64,000 nt of DNA from VAZQ01 sp050179645 (GTDB lineage Bacteria; Pseudomonadota; Alphaproteobacteria; Rhizobiales; Xanthobacteraceae). The position numbers were made by a program, and so were the translations under genes. The DNA lies in contig JBFXEX010000006.1 in assembly GCA_050179645.1 (NCBI GenBank), positions 14,257 to 78,256 of the forward strand, given 5' to 3'. The notes under the pieces were generated by a model. It worked only from the letters and a program-made list of their open reading frames with translations. It was not told the origin of the DNA and searched no databases. Positions 1-7,828 of this stretch are shown one piece after another (the stretch's first letter is position 1; each line of letters begins with the position of its first letter).

Positions 1-865
1 CTTCGATCACGTAGGCGCCGGCATTCACCTTGAGGATCAGATCGACGATGTCCTTGAGCGGCACGTCGCTGGTGTGCGGCCCAGGCCAACTGCCCCAGCA
101 GACGTGGTACCGGATGCGCTCCGGCGGCAGGCCGGCAATCGCCGCATTGAGCACGTCCATGTGAGTCTCGACCCACTTGCGATACTCGGCGAAGCTCGCC
201 GGCGGCACCATCCGGTCGTAGGTCACTGCGGCGCGCGCATCGTCGAGCTGAAGCACGAAGCCCGCTTCGACGATCATTCGATATTCGGTGGCCATGGCGG
301 CGCCGATGGCGTGTAACAGGTCCTCGTCGCTCTTGTAATATTCGTTCTTGCGATCCGGGATGACGCTTGCCGGCGCCGCAACCGGCATGAACGCCTCGGT
401 GACCTTGGTATCCTTGAGGGCGTTCTTGAAGTTGTCGATGTCACGCTGAAGGTCGGCCTGCCCGGTGTAGGAGATCGGGCCAACGCAGACTGAATCCATC
501 CGCGTTGCAGGCTCCTCGCGAGCATCGAGCTCGGTATAGAATTCGGAGAAGCGCTCGCGGTCGGCGCCGCGCTGGAACGGGTTAGCGCCGTACTTCACCG
601 GCCGCCGCTCGAAGCCGCTGAGGCGCTCCAGCGCGTACTGCGACCAGCTGAACGATTTGCCGAATTCACCGTCGCTCACCACATCGATGCCGGCCTCGGC
701 CTGGTGGCGGACGATGTCGGCCACCGAGTTGGCTAGGCACGCATCGTAGAGCTCGCGATTATAAGGTTTGCCGGCCTGCTTCGCGCGTAGGAAGTCCTGC
801 AGCGGCTGCGGCCTGATCAGGCTGCCGACATGGGTCGTGAGAATCCGTTCGGTGCTTTGCTGCAT
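1..865 (-). CDS. MetE-like cobalamin-independent methionine synthase family protein (3'-truncated by window edge)
   Basis: The frame is open from the ATG at 865 to the first base of the window, giving 288 visible residues, so the C-terminus is missing. The N-terminus carries THVGSLIRP and then VVSDGEFGK. Near the edge comes HVCWGSWPGPHTSDVPL, and the last visible codon is a Glu in AYVIE. In the MetE C-terminal barrel family the HxC pair and a following Glu are zinc ligands that activate the thiol substrate, and all three appear here. The protein starts directly with the catalytic barrel and lacks the long N-terminal MetE domain. It is therefore a short MetE-like methyltransferase rather than classical MetE, and may use a simpler methyl donor or another thiol. 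No strong ribosome site is seen upstream (only gagacgag). Confidence 0.85.
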   Translation of the reverse strand, partial: MQQSTERILTTHVGSLIRPQPLQDFLRAKQAGKPYNRELYDACLANSVADIVRHQAEAGIDVVSDGEFGKSFSWSQYALERLSGFERRPVKYGANPFQRGADRERFSEFYTELDAREEPATRMDSVCVGPISYTGQADLQRDIDNFKNALKDTKVTEAFMPVAAPASVIPDRKNEYYKSDEDLLHAIGAAMATEYRMIVEAGFVLQLDDARAAVTYDRMVPPASFAEYRKWVETHMDVLNAAIAGLPPERIRYHVCWGSWPGPHTSDVPLKDIVDLILKVNAGAYVIE

Positions 866-1080
866 CTCGTCTCGTTCAAATTTTGGCTGGGGCGCGGGCT
901 TTAGCAACGTTGCGACTTGCACGCAACCGCGATCGCGCCGGGTGCTGGGAACTTCACGCACATCGTCAAAGGTATGCCAGTACGACATCGCCGCGCGCAG
1001 GCGTAAGGCAGCGTTCGAAGCCGAAATGGCGGCCGGGAGCCGCGATCGATGTTATTTTGGTGCTGTGAGACGAGCCACGG
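866..1080. other. Intergenic region without a supported gene
   Basis: This 215-bp stretch lies between the divergently placed MetE-like gene start and the 3' end of the diguanylate cyclase gene. Short reading frames cross it, but they resemble no known family and lack a ribosome site. It presumably carries the promoter of the MetE-like gene. I see no clear terminator hairpin or riboswitch. Confidence 0.4.
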
Positions 1081-2319
1081 TCAGGCAGCGCTCTTAGCCG
1101 TGGTGGTGGTGGTGGTGGTAGTAGCGGCGACCGGCACGGCATCGCGGTCCCACTGGCGCAGGACCAGATCGAGCGTTGCGACCTCGACGCGGTTGCGGCC
1201 GCGCTCCTTGGCGTAATACAGCGCCTGGTCGGCTTGTCCGAGCAAGTCCCCGAGGTTGAACTGCTTGTCGCCGTTCACCACGAGGCCAATGCTGACGGTT
1301 GCGCCGACCGGACGGCCGTCGACCTCGCCCGCCAACTCGGCGAACGTCGAGCGCAGGCGCTCGGCAAGCGTCACCGCCTTTTCCCGTCCGACGTCATAAA
1401 GGACGACCGCGAATTCCTCGCCACCGAGACGTCCGATGGTGTCGGTCGAGCGCAAAATAGCCCGAGCGGTGTCGGCAAAGACCTGCAGCACGCGATCGCC
1501 GATTGCATGCCCGAAGCGATCGTTGATCGACTTGAAATGATCGAGGTCGATCAACAGAACCGCGGTCGACCGGTTGGCACCGAGCCGCTTCGCCAGTTCA
1601 GTGCCGTCGTTGAGGAAGGAGCGACGGTTGGCCAGCCCGGTCAGTGGGTCGACCATGGCGGCGGTGCGGTGGCGGTACTCGGTACGCTCCTTCGCCATGG
1701 CGAGCAGGATGAAGGCGATGGCGATGGTGAACAGCAGCGCCTCGAAGCTCAGCACGGTCATCCAGACGCTGCCGATGACCTCGCTTGCGGTCGACCAGGG
1801 CAGGATTTCAAACAGCGGCGTGCGCAGCAGGAACAGCGCGCCGTGCGCGAACAGCATGAAGATTGCCGGCCAGCGCGATACCAGCGGCTCGTCACGGCCG
1901 CGCCAGAACTCGTAGGCGGCGAGCCACGTGTAGGTGGTGATGATCCCCGAGGCGAGCAGGAAACGAATCTCCATATCCCCGGAAAAGCTCGGGAGGTGCA
2001 CGACGACCAGCCAAAGCGCCGGGCCCGCCAGCAGATACATCGGCAGCACCGGACGCCCGTCGAACACTCGTGCACCGGTCCATGTGACGCCAAAGCTCAC
2101 GAACAGCAACGCATTGGCGAGATCGATCGAGATCACGTCGGAAACCGAACCGTACATCCCGAACAGCGCAATCGAGGCTGCCCGCAACAGATGGGCTGAG
2201 CCCCACCAGGCCACCGCCCGGATCTGCAAGTTCTGCACCCAGGCAAACAGTAAGAGCAGGCCGAGAATGGCCTCCACGTAGATGGTCACGAGAAACAGCG
2301 TGTTGACGTCGAGATCCAT
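1081..2319 (-). CDS. Membrane-anchored GGDEF diguanylate cyclase
   Basis: The protein has 412 residues and probably makes cyclic di-GMP from two GTP. Residues 1 to about 208 are strongly hydrophobic, with about six or seven membrane spans and no extracytoplasmic domain, so it looks like an integral membrane sensor. A C-terminal cyclase domain starts at DPLTGLANRR (residue 224). The active-site motif is GGEEF (299-303). An RSTD motif at 290-293 lies five residues before it, matching the RxxD inhibitory I-site, so product inhibition is likely. The C-terminus has a run of eight Thr encoded by a trinucleotide repeat. The gene is divergent from the cysteine synthase gene and its sensory ligand is unknown. 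Confidence 0.93.
   Translation of the reverse strand: MDLDVNTLFLVTIYVEAILGLLLLFAWVQNLQIRAVAWWGSAHLLRAASIALFGMYGSVSDVISIDLANALLFVSFGVTWTGARVFDGRPVLPMYLLAGPALWLVVVHLPSFSGDMEIRFLLASGIITTYTWLAAYEFWRGRDEPLVSRWPAIFMLFAHGALFLLRTPLFEILPWSTASEVIGSVWMTVLSFEALLFTIAIAFILLAMAKERTEYRHRTAAMVDPLTGLANRRSFLNDGTELAKRLGANRSTAVLLIDLDHFKSINDRFGHAIGDRVLQVFADTARAILRSTDTIGRLGGEEFAVVLYDVGREKAVTLAERLRSTFAELAGEVDGRPVGATVSIGLVVNGDKQFNLGDLLGQADQALYYAKERGRNRVEVATLDLVLRQWDRDAVPVAATTTTTTTTAKSAA
1100..1120 (+). repeat. GGT trinucleotide microsatellite inside the GGDEF gene
   Basis: About seven tandem GGT units on the plus strand encode part of the Thr tract close to the C-terminus of the diguanylate cyclase. Gain or loss of units would change the tail length without shifting the frame. 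Confidence 0.8.
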
Positions 2320-2352
2320 CGGACCGCTACCGGATTGAGGCTGGGAAATGGC

Positions 2353-2383
2353 AGGTGCCGGGCGAATTCATTACCCGGCACCT
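2353..2383. repeat. GC-rich perfect hairpin in divergent intergenic region
   Basis: AGGTGCCGGG (2353-2362) pairs perfectly with CCCGGCACCT (2374-2383) across an 11-nt loop. It lies between the divergent starts of the GGDEF gene and the cysteine synthase gene, about 200 bp upstream of the latter. It could be an operator, a leader hairpin or a remnant palindromic repeat. No run of T follows, so a terminator is less likely. Confidence 0.6.
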
Positions 2384-2584
2384 TCTGTTCTACGGGCAAA
2401 AAATGCGTGAACACCTGGTGCGGCCATCCGCCAAAGCCGTTCTATGGTTTCAACACTCTTTCGCGATTGCGTGCATTTGTCGCGAGGGCTGCTCGTGGCC
2501 CGGCCTGGCGTTCCGATCCCCCGCACGCTTGTCGGCGCACCTGGGGTCCTCTACGCTTGGCCCTTCCTGCCCATTGGATCGCCT

Positions 2585-3622
2585 ATGCAAATCAGCGACG
2601 GAATCGTCGGCGCCATCGGCAACACGCCGTTAATCTTGCTCAAGCGCGCCTCCGAGGCCACCGGCTGCACGATCCTGGGCAAAGCCGAGTTCATGAACCC
2701 CGGCCAGTCGGTCAAGGACCGCGCGGCGCTGTTCATCATTCAGGACGCGGTGCGGCGCGGCACGCTGCGGCCCGGTGGCGTGGTGGTCGAGGGCACGGCC
2801 GGCAATACCGGAATCGGGCTCGCGCTGGTCGGCAACGCGCTGGGCTTCCGTTCCGTGATCGTGATCCCGGACACCCAAAGCCAGGAAAAGAAGGACATGC
2901 TGCGCCTTTGCGGCGCCGAGCTGGTCGAGGTGCCGGCAGTCGCCTATGCTAATCCGAACAACTACGTGAAGATTTCGGGTCGGCTCGCCGAGCAATTGGC
3001 GAAGACCGAGCCGCACGGCGCGATCTGGGCCAACCAGTTCGACAATATCGCCAACCGGCAGGCCCACATCGAGACCACCGGCCCGGAAATCTGGCAGCAG
3101 ACCGACGGCAAGGTTGATGGCTTTACCTGCGCGGTCGGGACCGGCGGCACACTTGCCGGCGTCGCGATGGCGCTAAAGGACCGCAATAAGAACGTGCGCA
3201 TCGCACTGGCCGATCCGATGGGCGCGGCTCTCTACAGTTATTACACGCAAGGCGTCCTCAAGTCGGAGGGCTCCTCCATCACCGAGGGCATCGGCCAGGG
3301 CCGCATCACCCGGAATCTGGACGACGCCCCGATCGACACCGCCTATCAGATCCCGGATTCGGAGGCGGTGCCGATCATCTTCGACTTGCTCGAGCACGAA
3401 GGGCTGTGCATGGGCGGCTCGACCGGCATCAATGTCGCAGGCGCGATTCGGCTGGCCAAAGAGCTCGGGCCGGGCCACACCATTGTCACCATCCTTTGCG
3501 ATTACGGCACACGTTATCAATCCAAGCTGTTCAATCCGACGTTCCTGCGCGAAAAGAACCTTCCCGTTCCGCCGTGGCTTGAGCGGCAATCCGCGCTAAA
3601 TGTACCGTACCAAGTTGTATGA
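2585..3622 (+). CDS. cysK: Cysteine synthase A (O-acetylserine sulfhydrylase) family, PLP-dependent
   Basis: The product is 345 residues from the ATG at 2585. The frame is open further upstream, but the conserved N-terminus (DGIVGAIGNTPLI) begins here. The PLP lysine is K44 in NPGQSVKDR. The substrate loop EGTAGNTGIG and the phosphate-binding GTGGTLAG are both present. The family makes cysteine from O-acetylserine and sulfide in the cytoplasm. The protein is slightly longer than typical CysK (about 310-325 residues) because of a C-terminal extension, so a CysK-like enzyme with another nucleophile or leaving group is possible. Downstream genes alaX and sseA fit a thiol and amino-acid context. 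Confidence 0.9.
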   Translation: MQISDGIVGAIGNTPLILLKRASEATGCTILGKAEFMNPGQSVKDRAALFIIQDAVRRGTLRPGGVVVEGTAGNTGIGLALVGNALGFRSVIVIPDTQSQEKKDMLRLCGAELVEVPAVAYANPNNYVKISGRLAEQLAKTEPHGAIWANQFDNIANRQAHIETTGPEIWQQTDGKVDGFTCAVGTGGTLAGVAMALKDRNKNVRIALADPMGAALYSYYTQGVLKSEGSSITEGIGQGRITRNLDDAPIDTAYQIPDSEAVPIIFDLLEHEGLCMGGSTGINVAGAIRLAKELGPGHTIVTILCDYGTRYQSKLFNPTFLREKNLPVPPWLERQSALNVPYQVV

Positions 3623-3640
3623 TTCGCTGGGCGGGACGCC

Positions 3641-4357
3641 ATGCCGACCGATTGCCTGTTTCGCGAGGACTCCTACCTCAAGGAATGCAGCGCCACCGTC
3701 GTCGGTTTGACCGAGACGGGAGGAATCGTGCTTGATCGAACGGTGTTCTACGCCGTGTCCGGCGGTCAGCCGTCGGACGGCGGCGTCGTCACCGCCGGCG
3801 GCGCTCCGATCCTGATCGCCAACGCGACGTTCACTGACCCGGGCAAAACGGAAATCGCCCATCAGCCGGCAGTTACCACCGGCATCGATCTCCGGGTCGG
3901 CGATCCGGTACATGCCCTGATCGACTGGGACCGGCGCTACGCCCGCATGCGCATGCACACCGCGCTGCATTTATTGTCCGCGGCTTTGCCGTTTCCGGTC
4001 ACCGGCGGAGCGGTCGGCGAGACCGATGGGCGGCTCGACTTCGACATTCCCGAAGCCGGGCTCGACAAGGACGAGATCACCGAGAGGCTCGCCCGGATGA
4101 TCGCCGCCAATGCCGAGGTGCGTTCGTACTGGATCACCGACGACGAGCTCGCGGCCAAGCCAAGTCTGGTCAAGACCATGTCGGTGAAGCCGCCGATAGG
4201 AACCGGCCGCGTGCGCCTGGTCGAGATCGTCGGCTACGACCTTCAGCCCTGCGGCGGCACGCATGTGCGCAATACCCGCGAGATCGGCGATGTGCGGGTC
4301 GTCCAGATCGAGAAGAAGGGCAAACAGAACCGGCGCGTCCGCATCGCGTTCGCGTGA
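3641..4357 (+). CDS. alaX: Alanyl-tRNA editing protein, AlaX family
   Basis: This 238-residue free-standing homologue of the AlaRS editing domain would hydrolyse mischarged Ser- or Gly-tRNA(Ala). The zinc site is visible as HTALH (H106, H110) and CGGTH (C204, H208). The N-terminal YAVSGGQPSDGG matches the AlaX/AlaRS editing fold. The start ATG lies 18 bp after the cysteine synthase stop and the stop overlaps a possible GTG of sseA, so the three genes are probably cotranscribed. Pairing with cysteine and sulfur genes is common in this order. Confidence 0.92.
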   Translation: MPTDCLFREDSYLKECSATVVGLTETGGIVLDRTVFYAVSGGQPSDGGVVTAGGAPILIANATFTDPGKTEIAHQPAVTTGIDLRVGDPVHALIDWDRRYARMRMHTALHLLSAALPFPVTGGAVGETDGRLDFDIPEAGLDKDEITERLARMIAANAEVRSYWITDDELAAKPSLVKTMSVKPPIGTGRVRLVEIVGYDLQPCGGTHVRNTREIGDVRVVQIEKKGKQNRRVRIAFA

Positions 4358-4374
4358 CCGGCAGGAAACCAAAC

Positions 4375-5229
4375 ATGACCCTCCCCTCCCCGTGGCTCGT
4401 TTCCACCGAATGGCTCGCCGCCCGCCTCGGACAACCCGGCATCACCGTGGTCGACGGCTCGTTCTACCTGCCCGCCCTCAAGCGCGACGCCAAGGCGGAG
4501 TACCTCGCCGGCCACATTCCGGGCGCGGTATTCTTTGACATCGACGCCGTCGCGGATCATTCAACGTCGCTGCCACATATGCTGCCCGACGCCGCACAAT
4601 TTGCCCGCGATGTGGGTGCGCTCGGCGTCGGCCACGACGACACCATCGTGGTGTACGACGGCGTCGGGCTCGGCGGCGCACCGCGCGTGTGGTGGACGTT
4701 CCGCGTCTTCGGCGCGCGCAACGTGTTCATTCTGGATGGCGGGCTGCCGAAATGGACCGCCGAAGGTCGGACGATCGAACCCGGCGAGGTGCGGTGCGCG
4801 CCGCGCACGTTTGCCGCCACGCTCGATCGCTCCTCCGTCGCCGGCATGCACGACGTCGCGCAGGCGCTGGCCGACGAGTCCGCGCAGGTGGTGGATGCCC
4901 GCCCCGCCGAGCGGTTCCGTGGCGAAGCGGTCGAGCCGCGGCCCGGCGTGCGCCCGGGCCACATGCCGGGCGCATTCAACGTGCCGGTGACTGGATTGAT
5001 CGACAACGGCCGACTTATTGCGCCGGAAAAGATCGCCGAGCGGTTCCGGGCGGGCGGCGTCGATCTCGACAAGCCGATCATCACGAGTTGCGGATCGGGC
5101 GTGACCGCCGCCACGCTCTGGTTCGCGCTTGATGCCATCGGCAAGGCGCCCAAGGCGCTCTACGACGGCTCCTGGACCGAATGGGGTGCGGCCGGCGAGA
5201 TGCCCATCGAGCCTAAGGGGAAACCCTGA
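4375..5229 (+). CDS. sseA: 3-mercaptopyruvate sulfurtransferase (two-rhodanese-domain)
   Basis: The product is 284 residues from the ATG at 4375, which has AGGA upstream. A GTG at 4354 overlapping the alaX stop is an alternative start. There are two tandem rhodanese domains, and the second carries the catalytic loop CGSGVTA with C239. That loop is typical of mercaptopyruvate sulfurtransferases, whereas thiosulfate rhodaneses usually have CRxGxT. The enzyme moves sulfur from 3-mercaptopyruvate to a thiol acceptor as part of cysteine breakdown. It follows the cysteine synthase and precedes a persulfide dioxygenase, so made persulfide could be passed on. Confidence 0.93.
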   Translation: MTLPSPWLVSTEWLAARLGQPGITVVDGSFYLPALKRDAKAEYLAGHIPGAVFFDIDAVADHSTSLPHMLPDAAQFARDVGALGVGHDDTIVVYDGVGLGGAPRVWWTFRVFGARNVFILDGGLPKWTAEGRTIEPGEVRCAPRTFAATLDRSSVAGMHDVAQALADESAQVVDARPAERFRGEAVEPRPGVRPGHMPGAFNVPVTGLIDNGRLIAPEKIAERFRAGGVDLDKPIITSCGSGVTAATLWFALDAIGKAPKALYDGSWTEWGAAGEMPIEPKGKP

Positions 5230-5376
5230 CACCCGGTTGCTGCCGCCTTTCAATGGCACAGCAGCATGCGGCAGACACTGTGAGGAATATCTCCCGGTCT
5301 TTTTTGGGCGAGGGAGAAGACTTATGTTTGGCGAGCGAGGTCGAGGGGCAATCGAATCTCTCCGGGCGAGGTATCG

Positions 5377-6414
5377 ATGATTTTCCGCCAGCTCTTCGAC
5401 AGCGTCTCCGGCACCTACACCTACCTGCTCGCCAGCCGTAGAGGCGGCGAGGCGCTGATCATCGATCCGGTAATTGAGAAGGTCGACCGCTATCTGCAGC
5501 TCGTCAATGAACTCGACCTCAAGCTGGTCAAAGCGGTCGACACCCATCTGCATGCCGACCACATCACCGGGCTCGGCGCGCTGCGCGACCGCACGCGGTG
5601 CGTCACCGTCATGGGCGAGCAGAGCCAGGCCGACGTGGTGTCGATGCGGCTCGGCGAAGGCGACAAGCTCACCATCGAGGGGCTGGCGCTCGACGTGCTC
5701 TACACGCCGGGCCACACGGACGACTCCTACAGCTTCGTGATGCGCGACCGGGTGTTCACCGGCGACACGCTGCTGATCCGCGGCACCGGCCGCACCGATT
5801 TCCAGAATGGCGATCCGCGCGCGCAATTCGACTCGATCTTCAACAAGCTGCTGAAATTACCGGACGACACGATGGTCTTCCCTGCCCACGACTACAAGGG
5901 CGAGACGGTGACGACGATCGCGGAGGAGCGGGCGTTCAATCCGCGGCTCCAGGTCCGCTCGGTCGAGCAGTACGTCGACATCATGAACAACCTGAACCTG
6001 CCGAACCCGAAGATGATGGACGTCGCGGTGCCGGCCAACATTCGGGTCGGTCTGGCGCAAGAGGCGATCGCGCGCCACGGCTGGGCGCTCAGTCCGTCCG
6101 AGGCGATGACGCTGATCGTCAAGCCCGGGGTGACGCTGGTCGATCTGCGCGAAAAATCCGAGCGGGAGAAGCACGGTGTCATTCCCGGCTCGCTGCACGC
6201 CCCCTACCCCGACCTCGCCGCCAATGTGCAGCCCGGCGGAATGCTGCATGAGCTTGCTCATGCCACGCGTAACCGCATCGTGTTCTATTGCGCCTTCGGC
6301 GAACGCTCCGCCATGGCGGTGCAGGCCGCACAGGACGCCGGCATCGCCGGCGCCTGCCATATCGAGGGCGGCCTCGACGGCTGGAAGAAGGCCTGCGGTC
6401 CGTTGGCAAGGTGA
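5377..6414 (+). CDS. Persulfide-dioxygenase-like metallo-beta-lactamase fused to a rhodanese domain
   Basis: The product is 345 residues, with GAGGT six bases before the ATG. Residues 1 to about 235 are an ETHE1-type metallo-beta-lactamase domain with HLHADH (H57, H59, D61, H62), H113, D130 and H171. In ETHE1 the mononuclear iron is held by equivalents of H57, H113 and D130, all present. From about residue 245 a rhodanese domain follows, with a candidate catalytic C305 in YCAFGERSAMA. Such fusions oxidise glutathione persulfide to sulfite and exchange sulfane sulfur with thiosulfate. Its position after sseA suggests detoxification of persulfide from cysteine catabolism. Confidence 0.9.
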   Translation: MIFRQLFDSVSGTYTYLLASRRGGEALIIDPVIEKVDRYLQLVNELDLKLVKAVDTHLHADHITGLGALRDRTRCVTVMGEQSQADVVSMRLGEGDKLTIEGLALDVLYTPGHTDDSYSFVMRDRVFTGDTLLIRGTGRTDFQNGDPRAQFDSIFNKLLKLPDDTMVFPAHDYKGETVTTIAEERAFNPRLQVRSVEQYVDIMNNLNLPNPKMMDVAVPANIRVGLAQEAIARHGWALSPSEAMTLIVKPGVTLVDLREKSEREKHGVIPGSLHAPYPDLAANVQPGGMLHELAHATRNRIVFYCAFGERSAMAVQAAQDAGIAGACHIEGGLDGWKKACGPLAR

Positions 6415-6419
6415 GGCGG

Positions 6420-6519
6420 CGTCATTCCGGGGCGCTGCGAAGCAGCGAACCTGGAATCCATTTTCCTGATCCGTGACATGGATTCCGGGCTCCGGCCTCC
6501 GGCCGGTCCCGGAATGACG
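6420..6519. repeat. Palindromic intergenic repeat (REP-like)
   Basis: The outer arms CGTCATTCCGG (6420-6430) and CCGGAATGACG (6509-6519) are exact inverted copies. The inner arms GGAATCCA (6453-6460) and TGGATTCC (6479-6486) are also inverted. This nested layout is typical of the dispersed palindromes of Bradyrhizobium-like genomes. It sits between two convergent genes and may act as a transcription barrier. Confidence 0.85.
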
Positions 6520-6522
6520 GCC

Positions 6523-6924
6523 TCACCCGCGATAGCACTCGGCCGCGAGTGCGGTGTCGAGAAACTCGCGGAAGCCGCTGATTTTGCCGTCTCGGATCGT
6601 GAAGATGTGAACCCAATCGCTGGCCATCGCCCTGCCGGTCTTGCGAAGAGTTAGGGCATAGTCGCCGAGTACGAAGACCTTGTCGCCCGAGGCGTATAAC
6701 TCGCGCGGCGTGAACTGCGAGAATTCGTTGTTCTCGGCGACGATGTCGAAGAATTCCCGCACCTGCTCGTGGCCTTTGCGCGGCCCGAAGCCGGGATAGT
6801 CCGAGGCGCGGCCTCCGGAATACCAGTCGATGTCCGGTGTCATGGCCGCCAGGAGCGTCGCGATGTCCCCTTTGCCATAGGCGGCGTAGAGATTCTGGAC
6901 GAAGGCGATATTGACGTCACTCAT
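6523..6924 (-). CDS. SnoaL-like / nuclear transport factor 2-like protein
   Basis: The product is 133 residues from the ATG at 6924, which has GGAGG upstream. The frame extends further but has no better start. The order of elements (VQNLYAAYGKGDIATLLAAM, then DIDWYSGG, then a tail with HIFTIRDGKISGFREF) is the SnoaL/NTF2 cone fold. Members are small cytoplasmic enzymes or binding proteins of varied and mostly unknown function. Nothing in its neighbours fixes a substrate. Confidence 0.85.
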   Translation of the reverse strand: MSDVNIAFVQNLYAAYGKGDIATLLAAMTPDIDWYSGGRASDYPGFGPRKGHEQVREFFDIVAENNEFSQFTPRELYASGDKVFVLGDYALTLRKTGRAMASDWVHIFTIRDGKISGFREFLDTALAAECYRG

Positions 6925-7017
6925 CGGGTTCCTCCCCATTGCGATCGCCAACATACGAGCGGGCCTTGAGCGCAGATGCAACCAGTCCGTGCAAAAAAGG
7001 CGGAAAATTCGCCGGGA

Positions 7018-7824
7018 TCACCGCAAAATCTGGCTCAGGAACAGCTTGGTCCGCTCGTGCTGCGGGCTGGCGAAGAACGGGCCGGGCTCGTTCGCTTCGA
7101 TGATCTGCCCGGCGTCCATGAACACCACGCGGCTCGCCATCTGGCGGGCAAAGCCCATCTCATGGCTCACCACCAGCATGGTCATGCCATCGAGCGCCAG
7201 CGCCACCATGGTGTCGAGCACCTCTTTGACCATCTCCGGGTCGAGCGAAGAGGTCGGCTCGTCGAACAGCATGATCTTCGGCTGCATGCACAGCGCCCGG
7301 GCGATCGCCACCCGCTGCTGCTGGCCGCCGGAGAGCTGCGCCGGATACTTGTCGGCCTGCTCGGGGATGCGGACCCGCGCGAGATAGTGCCGCGCCAGTT
7401 CCTCGGCTTCCTTGCGCGGCGTCTTGCGGACCCAGATCGGGGCCAGCGTGCAGTTGTCGAGCACGGTGAGATGCGGAAACAGGTTGAATTGCTGGAAAAC
7501 CATGCCGACCTCGCGGCGCACCTCGTCGATCTTCTTGAGGTCGTCCGTCAATTCCATGCCGTCGACGACGACGCGGCCGCGCTGCCAGCTTTCCAGCCGA
7601 TTGATGCAGCGGAGCAATGTGGACTTGCCGCTTCCCGACGGCCCGCAGACCACGATGCGCTCGCCGCGCATGACCTTGAGATTGATGTCGCGCAGGACAT
7701 GGAAGGCGCCGTACCATTTGTTGAGCGCCGTAATCTCGACCGCCAGCTCGTGAGTGGTGGTCGCGAGCGCTCCGCCGGGGGCGCGCGGCACAGTGCCGTT
7801 GACCGGTTTGTCGTCGCCGCTCAT
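7018..7824 (-). CDS. aapP: Polar amino-acid ABC transporter ATP-binding subunit (AapP/BztD type)
   Basis: The product is 268 residues from the ATG at 7824, four bases after the stop of the upstream permease. Walker A is GPSGSGKST (61-69). The Q-loop (FQQFNLFPHLTV), the signature LSGGQQQRVAIARAL, Walker B IMLFDEPTSSLDPE and the H-loop VVSHEMGFAR are all intact. It powers import with the two permeases encoded just upstream. Related Aap/Bzt systems take up a broad range of L-amino acids, notably Glu, Gln, Asp and Asn. Confidence 0.95.
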   Translation of the reverse strand: MSGDDKPVNGTVPRAPGGALATTTHELAVEITALNKWYGAFHVLRDINLKVMRGERIVVCGPSGSGKSTLLRCINRLESWQRGRVVVDGMELTDDLKKIDEVRREVGMVFQQFNLFPHLTVLDNCTLAPIWVRKTPRKEAEELARHYLARVRIPEQADKYPAQLSGGQQQRVAIARALCMQPKIMLFDEPTSSLDPEMVKEVLDTMVALALDGMTMLVVSHEMGFARQMASRVVFMDAGQIIEANEPGPFFASPQHERTKLFLSQILR

Positions 7825-7828
7825 GAGT

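Noticed and set aside
4561..5826. 421-codon minus-strand frame opposite sseA and the dioxygenase gene
   Set aside because: It spans two well-supported plus-strand genes and the gap between them, and lacks domain motifs.
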